Assembly: GCA_035651115.1 (NCBI GenBank)
Contig: DASRGL010000110.1
Span: 1-11,290 of the forward strand
Length of the DNA: 11,290 nt
From: DASRGL01 sp035651115
Lineage (GTDB): Bacteria; Armatimonadota; Chthonomonadetes; Chthonomonadales; Chthonomonadaceae
Direction of reading: 5' to 3'
A program made the translations under genes and the position numbers. Below the pieces are notes generated by a model, which saw only the letters and a program-made list of their open reading frames with translations, was not told the origin of the DNA and made no database searches. This document shows, piece by piece, positions 5,809-11,290 of the stretch. Position 1 is the stretch's first letter. Each line of letters begins with the position of its first letter.

Positions 5809-6774
5809 ATGGCAGAGCTAACGGTAGCCGTCGTCGGATGCGGCGGCGCGGGCAACGTGCATCTGGGCTGCTGGGCCAACCTCAGCGGCGCGCGGATCGC
5901 CGCCGTCTGTGACCGGGACGGCGTGATAGTGGCGCGCACTGCTATGCAGTACGAAGGGGCCGCCGCGTTTACCGAGGTGGGCGACCTACTGGCAAGCGGG
6001 CCGTATGACATCGTGGATGTCTGCACGTCTTCCGACCAGCATTTTGCCGTTGCCAGCGAAGCCTTGCGCGCCGGGGCCAATGTCCTCTGCGAAAAACCTC
6101 TCGCAATCGCCCCGGAAGAGGCCCGCACGCTGGTACGGCTGGCCGACGAGCGCGAACGCCTGCTGATGCCCGCCTTCTGTCATCGCTTCCATCCCCCGAT
6201 TCTTTTTGCCAAAGAACTGCTGGAGAACGACGACCTGGGCAAACCGGTGATGTTTCGCTGCCGGTTCAGCGGCTTTCTGCCGGACGCGGAACAGCGCGAA
6301 CCAGCGGAGGGCGCGGCAGTAGGAACCGGCGCGCTGCTGGATACGGCGATACACGGCATAGACCTGTTCCGCTATCTGGTCGGGGAGGTCGCCAGCATCT
6401 CCGGGAAGCTGACGACGGTGAACCCTGCGCTGACTATCGAGGACACCGCCGCGCTGCTGCTGCAGGCGGAGACCGGCGCGCTCGGCGTGGTGGAGACGAG
6501 CTGGAGTACGCCAGGCGGCAGGAACGTGGTCGAAATCTACGGCTCGGCGGGCGCGTGCCTGGTGGACTACGACGACGGCACGCTGCGCTATCGGACGGCG
6601 GACGAACCGGTCTGGCGGCGGCGCGACGAGAGCGGCCTGAACCGTTTCGAGCGGGAGATCGCCCATTTCGCCGACGCCGTGCGCGGATTGCAGTCTTTAG
6701 CCGTCACTGGCGAGGACGGCGCGCGGGCGGTCGAACTCTGCGCCGAGGTCTACCGCCAGAACGGGCGCACGTAA
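5809..6774 (+). CDS. Gfo/Idh/MocA family NAD(P)-dependent oxidoreductase
   Basis: This 321-residue cytoplasmic enzyme oxidises or reduces a sugar, cyclitol or related alcohol with NAD(P); the substrate cannot be read from the sequence. The N-terminal Rossmann fold has VVGCGGAGNVHLG with the glycine motif at 10-15 and an acidic Asp35 after the second strand (VCDRD), which usually favours NAD. The family lysine lies in CEKPLAI (Glu95-Lys96-Pro97). The C-terminal substrate domain carries DTAIHGIDLFRY (Asp178, His182), the D-x3-H catalytic pair seen in inositol dehydrogenase-type members. There is no signal peptide, unlike the second family member at 7811. It is 22 nt upstream of the UbiA gene on the same strand, so they are likely cotranscribed. 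Length and motifs appear intact. Confidence 0.92.
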   Translation: MAELTVAVVGCGGAGNVHLGCWANLSGARIAAVCDRDGVIVARTAMQYEGAAAFTEVGDLLASGPYDIVDVCTSSDQHFAVASEALRAGANVLCEKPLAIAPEEARTLVRLADERERLLMPAFCHRFHPPILFAKELLENDDLGKPVMFRCRFSGFLPDAEQREPAEGAAVGTGALLDTAIHGIDLFRYLVGEVASISGKLTTVNPALTIEDTAALLLQAETGALGVVETSWSTPGGRNVVEIYGSAGACLVDYDDGTLRYRTADEPVWRRRDESGLNRFEREIAHFADAVRGLQSLAVTGEDGARAVELCAEVYRQNGRT

Positions 6775-6796
6775 GGCAGACCGTAAGGGTAGGGGC

Positions 6797-7696
6797 ATGA
6801 ACGCGAGAGCCTCCCTCCATCGTTCCGATCTGCGCGCCTACTGGAAGCACCTGCGCGTGCCGTTCCAACTCTCCCTCGCGCCGCTGTTTCTGTGGGGCTA
6901 TTTTCTTGCCTCGTTGAATCTGACTCCCGCATTTGTCCTCGGTTTCGTTGCCTTTCATCTCTGCCTCTATACGGGCATTACCGCCTTCAACTCCGCCTAT
7001 GATCGGGACAAAGGGCCGGTCGGCGGGATGCTCGCGCCGCCGCCTGTTCCTTCTGGACTGCTGGCGTTCTCGCTGGTTGTGCAGGCCGTTGGAGCCGTTC
7101 TTGCGGCAGGCGTCAATCGCGCGTTTCTGGCGATCTATCTGATTATCGCGGCGATGGGCGCAGCCTATTCGCATCCGCGCACGCGCTGGAAGGCGCATCC
7201 GGTCGCGAGCGCCGCGACGGTCTTTATCGGGCAGGGCGCGCTGGGCTTCCTGGCGGGGTGGGCGGCGGCTTCGGGCGGAATTGTGACGGCGTGGAGCGAG
7301 CGCGGCCTATGGGGAATGCTCTCCGCCGCCTTCACGACGCTCGGTCTGTATCCGCTTACGCAGGTCTATCAGATCGAAGAGGACGCCGCGCGCGGCGACC
7401 GCACGCTGGCAGTCGTTCTCGGTCCGGCGGGGGCGCTGCGCTTCGGCCTCTTTTGCCTGGCGCTGGCCGGAACCGCCGCGATCCTCGTCATGGCCCGCAC
7501 CTCCACGCCCTTAGACACCGCACTTGTCGCCGCTGCTTATAGCGTTATTCTGGCGCAGGTCGCGCGCTTTGCACAGGCGTATATGCAGCATCGGCACACG
7601 GTCATCAGTGCGTTTCGGACGGCCATGCGCCTCAACTTTCTGACCTCGGCAGGCTTTCTCCTGTTCATCGCGCTCCATCTGGCCCGGCTGCTGTAG
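6797..7696 (+). CDS. UbiA-family membrane prenyltransferase
   Basis: UbiA enzymes move a polyprenyl group from its diphosphate to an aromatic or lipid acceptor within the membrane, for quinone, heme, chlorophyll or archaeal-type lipid synthesis. The 299-residue product has about eight to nine hydrophobic helices and both Asp-rich motifs in modified form. The first is FNSAYDRDKGPVGG (Asn65, Asp69, Asp71), with a shortened spacing compared with the usual N-D-x-x-D-x-x-x-D. The second is YQIEEDAARGDRTLAVVLG (Asp196, Asp201). The acceptor cannot be assigned; the NSxYDRDxGPxGG form suggests a separate, less studied branch rather than UbiA, MenA or CtaB proper. GGGTAGGGG just before the ATG serves as the ribosome-binding site. 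It sits between two Gfo/Idh/MocA genes. Confidence 0.9.
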   Translation: MNARASLHRSDLRAYWKHLRVPFQLSLAPLFLWGYFLASLNLTPAFVLGFVAFHLCLYTGITAFNSAYDRDKGPVGGMLAPPPVPSGLLAFSLVVQAVGAVLAAGVNRAFLAIYLIIAAMGAAYSHPRTRWKAHPVASAATVFIGQGALGFLAGWAAASGGIVTAWSERGLWGMLSAAFTTLGLYPLTQVYQIEEDAARGDRTLAVVLGPAGALRFGLFCLALAGTAAILVMARTSTPLDTALVAAAYSVILAQVARFAQAYMQHRHTVISAFRTAMRLNFLTSAGFLLFIALHLARLL

Positions 7697-7810
7697 AATG
7701 GCCCTCCCTCCCCAGCCCTCCCCCCAGGAACAGAGGAGGGAGCTAAAAGGCGCAGGACAATATTGCCGCCGCGCCGAACATTCCCGCAAGACAGTGAGGA
7801 GGGCTATCCT
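7697..7810. repeat. C/G-rich palindromic repeat copy
   Basis: At 7704-7711 CTCCCTCC pairs with GGAGGGAG at 7735-7742. The block is closely similar to the first half of the copy inside the cytochrome gene (about 10080-10116), sharing CCCTCCCCCCA, an AGAACA-like loop and GGAGGGAG in the same order and strand. The rest of the gap (7743-7810) holds only the ribosome-binding site GAGGAGGG for the next gene. Confidence 0.7.
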
Positions 7811-9256
7811 ATGGACAAGATCACACGCCGCCGCTTTCTGGAACAGTCTCTGCTCACGGCTGCCGCTGCCGTCACCGGGCTGGGCCTGGAGGAGACGGCA
7901 CGAGCCGAACGTCGGGGCCGTCGGGTCGGGCCGAACGACCGGATTCATGTCGCCTGCGTCGGCGTGCATGGCCGGGGCATGAGCCATGTCGGCGCGTTTG
8001 CGGGCCGGGAGGATACGGAGGTCGTCGCCATCTGCGACGTGGATGAGAGCGTCATCCCGAAAGCGCAGAAGGCCGTCACGGACAGGAACCGGCCCACGCC
8101 GAAAGCTGTACAGGACATACGCCGCCTGCTCGAAGATACAAACATAGATGTCGTCTCTATCGCTACGCCGAACCACTGGCACGCGCTGGCCGCGATCTGG
8201 GCGATGCAGGCGGGCAAAGATGTCTACGTCGAGAAGCCGGTCAGCCACAACGTTCTCGAAGGGCGTCGCATGGTCGAGGCGGCGCGCAAGTACGGGCGCA
8301 TCTGCCAGGCCGGAACGCAGATTCGCTCCTCGAAAGGCTCGCGGGAGGCCATCGAGTATATCCACTCCGGCAAGATCGGCAAGGTCTTCCTGGCACGCGG
8401 CCTCTGCTACAAGCCGCGCGGCAGCATCGGCAAATATCCGGACAGCGCCGTGCCGCCGGGCGTGGACTACGATCTCTGGCTCGGCCCCGCGCCCACGCGC
8501 CCATTCAATCGCAACCGCTTCCACTATAACTGGCACTGGAACTGGGACTACGGCAACGGCGATCTTGGCAACCAGGGCATCCATCAGATGGATGTGGCGC
8601 GCTGGGCTTTGAACAAGCACGCGCTGCCGCAGAACGTCCTGGGCCTCGGCGGGCGGTTCGGCTACGTGGACGACGGCGAGACGCCCAACACCGAACTGAC
8701 TTTCTTCGACTACGGCGACGCGCAGCTTATCTTCGAGGTGCGCGGCCTGAACACACCCGACCTGAAGGGCGCTAAGATCGGCAACATCATCTACGGCACG
8801 GAGGGCTACGTCGTCTTTCCCGGCTACGATAACGCCGTCGTTCTCGACAACCGCGATCAGGTCGTGGCGAAATTCGAGGGCGGCGGCGACCACTTCGGTA
8901 ACTTCCTGGACGCCGTCCGCAGCCGCAGGCACACCGACCTGCGCGGCGACATCGAGGAGGGGCATCTCTCGAGCGCGCTCTGCCACCTGGGCAATATCTC
9001 CTACCGCCTGGGCGAGATGCAGCCCTTCAATACGAAGACCGGCGCGTTCGGCGACGATAAAGAGGCCATCGAGACGTTCGCGCGCTTCGAGCAGCACCTT
9101 GCCGACAACGGTATCCGGCTCCAGGACACCAGCTATCGGCTTGGCCCGCGCCTGCGCTTCGACCCGAAGGCCGAAAGGTTCCGGGACAACGCGCGGGCCA
9201 ACGCCTTGCTGACCCGCGAATATCGCAAGCCGTTCGTCGTGCCGGAGCGCGTGTAG
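7811..9256 (+). CDS. Tat-exported Gfo/Idh/MocA family oxidoreductase
   Basis: The 481-residue product begins with a twin-arginine signal (TRRRFLEQS at 5-13, then a hydrophobic stretch to about residue 25). This implies export of a folded, cofactor-loaded enzyme across the inner membrane. The Rossmann domain follows (IHVACVGVHGRGMSHVG, glycine motif about 51-56; ICDVD at 74-78), then YVEKPVSHN with Lys142. The C-terminal domain has NWDYGNGDLGNQGIHQMD at 244-261, a signature of the long exported subgroup that is often expanded in Planctomycetota, Verrucomicrobiota and Armatimonadota. The substrate is probably a sugar or glycoside, but this cannot be read here. The ATG at 7811 is chosen because GAGGAGGG lies 8 nt upstream and because it starts the Tat signal cleanly; longer in-frame starts lack one. 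The gene ends 18 nt before the cytochrome start. Confidence 0.95.
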   Translation: MDKITRRRFLEQSLLTAAAAVTGLGLEETARAERRGRRVGPNDRIHVACVGVHGRGMSHVGAFAGREDTEVVAICDVDESVIPKAQKAVTDRNRPTPKAVQDIRRLLEDTNIDVVSIATPNHWHALAAIWAMQAGKDVYVEKPVSHNVLEGRRMVEAARKYGRICQAGTQIRSSKGSREAIEYIHSGKIGKVFLARGLCYKPRGSIGKYPDSAVPPGVDYDLWLGPAPTRPFNRNRFHYNWHWNWDYGNGDLGNQGIHQMDVARWALNKHALPQNVLGLGGRFGYVDDGETPNTELTFFDYGDAQLIFEVRGLNTPDLKGAKIGNIIYGTEGYVVFPGYDNAVVLDNRDQVVAKFEGGGDHFGNFLDAVRSRRHTDLRGDIEEGHLSSALCHLGNISYRLGEMQPFNTKTGAFGDDKEAIETFARFEQHLADNGIRLQDTSYRLGPRLRFDPKAERFRDNARANALLTREYRKPFVVPERV

Positions 9257-9274
9257 CGGCGAAAATCAGGCAAA

Positions 9275-11290
9275 GTGAAGCGTCGTCTCTCTGTCTCCTT
9301 GTCCCTCCTCTCCGTCGGTCTGGCGCTGCTCACGCTGACGGCGCTCTATCTCGTCGGGCCGGGCTGGAACGCGATGGGCGGCGGCGCGGCGCTGGCGCTG
9401 CTGCTGCATATCGGGCTGGGCGTGGCGCTGATTGTGCCGATAGCGGTGGCGCTGCTTCGCAAGATGCGGCAGGCCGGGAACGCCGGACGCGCCGCCTGGG
9501 GCGGCGTCTCCCTGCTGGCTGTCCTCTGCGCCCTGACGGGCCTGACTCTCCTGTTGCGCGCGGCACTGGGATACAGCACGGCGCGCGATGTGGCGGTCTG
9601 GTGGACGCACGTCGGGGCCGGCTTTCTGGCGGTCATGCTGGCCGGCCTCGGCGCGCTGCGCCGCGCCCTGCGCAGGCCACCGCAGGCCCAGACCGAGGAG
9701 CCGCGCCCGACACCGGCGCTGGCCTTCGTGATGCTGTTCGGCCCGTTCACCCTCTGGACTGCCGCCGCGCTCCCCGAATACGCCCCCGACGACTACTATC
9801 GCGATCTGACTGCCACCAACGCGGCGCAGGCGCAAAATCCCTATTTCCCTGCCGGGGTGCGACTCGTCGGCGCGCATAGCGCGGCGCAATCCGCCGCCTA
9901 CTGCGGGCGCTCCGGCTGCCATGTCGCCGCCTATCGCGAGTGGCTGCCCTCCGCCCACCATTTCGCCGGAACCGACCCGTTCTATCTGGCGGTTGCCTCG
10001 GACTATGCCGCGCGCGCCGGTTCGGAGGCAGCGCGCTGGTGCCAGGGCTGCCACGACCCGATACGGGCGATAAGGCCCCCCTCCCCGACCCTCCCCCCAA
10101 GAACAGGGGGAGGGAGCCAGAACGCATATGCCCCTGCGTTTGCCCTCCCTCCCCAGCGAGGAACGAGCGAACGGGGAGGGGGACGGGGGGTGGGTGTAGA
10201 CTGTGTCGCCTGCCATGCGGCGGTCGGGACGCCGACGCGCGCGGGCAACGGACGCTTCTCGCTCGCTTTGCCGGGCGATTACCCTTTTGCGGCGCGGGAG
10301 AGTGGCTGGCCGCGCCGCCTGCACGATTTTCTACTGCGCGTGCGGCCTGGCCCGCATCAGCGCGCCTATCTGAAGCCCGCTCTGCACCGTTCGGCGGAGT
10401 TCTGCTCGTCCTGCCACCGCCAGAGTTTCAATGTTCCGCAGAACCACTATCAGTTCGTGCGCGGGCCGGACCCCTATGGCGAATGGCTCTCCGGGCCGTA
10501 TTCGGGACGTGCGGCGCGTGGGGAAGGGGCGATTTCCTATCCGCCGCAGACCTGTCAGGGCTGTCACTTCCCTCGGAAGGGCGGGAAAGTCTCCCATGCG
10601 GCATTGGGGGCGAATACCGCCCTGCCTGCCCTGCGCGGCGATGCCGACCGCGTGGCGCAGGCGGAAGCCTTCCTGCAGGCCGACCGTATCACGCTCGATC
10701 TGTTCGCGCTGCGGCGCAGCCCGGCGCGTCCCGACCAGCCGGAGGAGTGGCTGGCTCCGCTCGATAGCGGCACGGCGGCCTTGCGGCCCGGCGAAACGGT
10801 CACGCTGGATATTGTGGTCAGCAATCGGGGGATAGGCCACAGCTTCCCTTCCGGCTATGAAGACCTCAAAGATGCCTGGCTCGAAGTGACATTATCGGAC
10901 GGAGATGGCGCTGCGCTGCTGCAAAGTGGGGCGCTGGCTTCGGAGGCGGACGCGCTGCCGCAGGACACGCACGCCTATCGGATGGTGGCTTTAGATCGTT
11001 CGGGTAACGTCCTCACCCGCCACAACCTGACGGAGATGGTCACGACCGTCTATCGCCGCGCCATTCCGCCCGGCAGTTCCGACATTGCGCGCTACACCTT
11101 CCGCGTGCCGCAACGTAATGCCGATGGTCAGCCGCTGCGCGGCCCCCTGCGACTTCATGCCCGCCTGCGCTATCGCCCCCTGCGCCCGGAGTTTGTTTCT
11201 GACCTAACCGCCCTGGACAGGGCGGTTAGGTCAACCACGCTCGCCGAAGCGACGGTCGCGCTGCCGCTGATCACGAGCCGGACGCTCAGC
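9275..11290 (+). CDS. Membrane-anchored pentaheme cytochrome c, 3' end cut by window
   Basis: From the GTG at 9275 the frame is open for 672 residues to the window edge. Five hydrophobic segments (about 5-27, 38-61, 75-98, 108-128, 148-166) come first; His45 and His112 in segments 2 and 4 could ligate a b-type heme. The periplasmic part has five heme c attachment motifs: CGRSGCH at 210 (a C-x4-C-H variant), CQGCH at 256, CVACH at 310, CSSCH at 377 and CQGCH at 427. Spacing and context resemble the cytochrome c554/multiheme family, which passes electrons between the quinone pool and periplasmic partners. Beyond 480 the protein looks like a beta-sandwich (LRPGETVTLDIVVSNRGIGHSFPSG). A repeat element encodes residues about 267-305 in frame. 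The start has a weak CAGG ribosome-binding site; an in-frame TAG at 9254 excludes longer forms. Confidence 0.88.
   Translation, partial: MKRRLSVSLSLLSVGLALLTLTALYLVGPGWNAMGGGAALALLLHIGLGVALIVPIAVALLRKMRQAGNAGRAAWGGVSLLAVLCALTGLTLLLRAALGYSTARDVAVWWTHVGAGFLAVMLAGLGALRRALRRPPQAQTEEPRPTPALAFVMLFGPFTLWTAAALPEYAPDDYYRDLTATNAAQAQNPYFPAGVRLVGAHSAAQSAAYCGRSGCHVAAYREWLPSAHHFAGTDPFYLAVASDYAARAGSEAARWCQGCHDPIRAIRPPSPTLPPRTGGGSQNAYAPAFALPPQRGTSERGGGRGVGVDCVACHAAVGTPTRAGNGRFSLALPGDYPFAARESGWPRRLHDFLLRVRPGPHQRAYLKPALHRSAEFCSSCHRQSFNVPQNHYQFVRGPDPYGEWLSGPYSGRAARGEGAISYPPQTCQGCHFPRKGGKVSHAALGANTALPALRGDADRVAQAEAFLQADRITLDLFALRRSPARPDQPEEWLAPLDSGTAALRPGETVTLDIVVSNRGIGHSFPSGYEDLKDAWLEVTLSDGDGAALLQSGALASEADALPQDTHAYRMVALDRSGNVLTRHNLTEMVTTVYRRAIPPGSSDIARYTFRVPQRNADGQPLRGPLRLHARLRYRPLRPEFVSDLTALDRAVRSTTLAEATVALPLITSRTLS
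10074..10195. repeat. C/G-rich repeat element inserted in frame in the cytochrome gene
   Basis: Two hairpins form the element: CCCTCCCCC (10089-10097) with GGGGGAGGG (10106-10114), and CCCTCCCC (10147-10154) with GGGGAGGG (10173-10180). The left half matches the repeat at 7704-7742; the right end, 10173-10195, is the exact complement of 5611-5633. In the reading frame it gives a Pro/Gly/Arg/Ser-rich stretch with no relation to cytochrome sequence. Confidence 0.8.
11200..11233. repeat. Perfect 14-bp inverted repeat inside the cytochrome gene
   Basis: TGACCTAACCGCCC at 11200-11213 pairs without mismatch with GGGCGGTTAGGTCA at 11220-11233 around the loop TGGACA. It is read in frame as part of the cytochrome C-terminal region (SDLTALDRAVRS). 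Base composition differs from the C/G-rich family, so it is a separate kind of palindrome. Confidence 0.75.

Noticed and set aside
5586..6128. Minus-strand open frame of 180 codons crossing the repeat cluster and the dehydrogenase start
   Set aside because: The central part is the low-complexity peptide typical of translated C/G-rich repeats, and the rest is antisense to the Rossmann domain.
7511..9097. Long open frame on the minus strand (528 codons) opposite the UbiA and Tat-dehydrogenase genes
   Set aside because: It is antisense to a gene with clear motifs, shows no family signature, and long antisense frames are common in GC-rich DNA.
10197..10203. Apparent stop (TGTAGAC) suggesting that the repeat insertion broke the cytochrome gene
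   Set aside because: In the true frame this reads GTA GAC TGT; the TAG is out of frame. The frame runs open from 9275 to the window end.
9266..10324. Minus-strand open frame of 352 codons opposite the cytochrome
   Set aside because: The plus-strand frame carries membrane helices and several CxxCH motifs; the minus reading is Arg/Gly/Pro-rich with no recognisable domain.

Overview
The window is GC-rich bacterial DNA with ten protein genes, two of them cut by the window edges. Strong Shine-Dalgarno sites precede most genes. No rRNA, tRNA, CRISPR array, transposase or phage gene is visible. A Tat-exported Gfo/Idh/MocA oxidoreductase, a DUF3179 protein, a multiheme cytochrome c and abundant C-rich palindromic repeats suggest a free-living bacterium of a group such as Armatimonadota, Chloroflexota or Planctomycetota. 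That placement is inference; no marker gene is present to settle it.

Layout: (1) 1-932, minus strand, 3'-truncated exported DUF3179 protein, divergent from (2) deoB phosphopentomutase at 1127-2311. (3) 2312-2659 has no gene; it holds a nested palindromic repeat element and a GC-rich hairpin. (4) 2660-3971, minus strand, is a two-gene unit: an ECF-type sigma factor followed by a proline-rich protein with three internal repeats, the two reading frames overlapping by 155 nt. (5) Divergent from it, 4196-5035 encodes an exported protein of unknown function with its own promoter, followed by a perfect 28-nt palindrome. (6) 5162-5611 encodes a Fic/Doc-fold protein that has lost the catalytic histidine. 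(7) 5611-5799 is a cluster of C/G-rich palindromic repeats. (8) 5809 to the end is a co-directional run: cytoplasmic Gfo/Idh/MocA dehydrogenase, UbiA-type membrane prenyltransferase, Tat-exported Gfo/Idh/MocA dehydrogenase, and a membrane-anchored pentaheme cytochrome c that runs off the window.

The main point of interest is the repeat family. C/G-rich palindromes lie in four intergenic gaps, and one copy has landed in frame inside the pentaheme cytochrome gene, between heme motifs 2 and 3, adding about 39 low-complexity residues without breaking the frame. A different perfect 14-bp inverted repeat sits in frame near the visible 3' end of the same gene. One intergenic copy also supplies the ribosome-binding site of the gene after it.

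How the genes work together: the last four genes could couple membrane-lipid or quinone-type prenyl chemistry and NAD(P)-linked sugar or cyclitol oxidation to a periplasmic electron-transfer chain, but only their adjacency supports this. The sigma factor and its overlapping partner look like a translationally coupled regulatory pair. No defence system or clearly new multi-gene system is evident.
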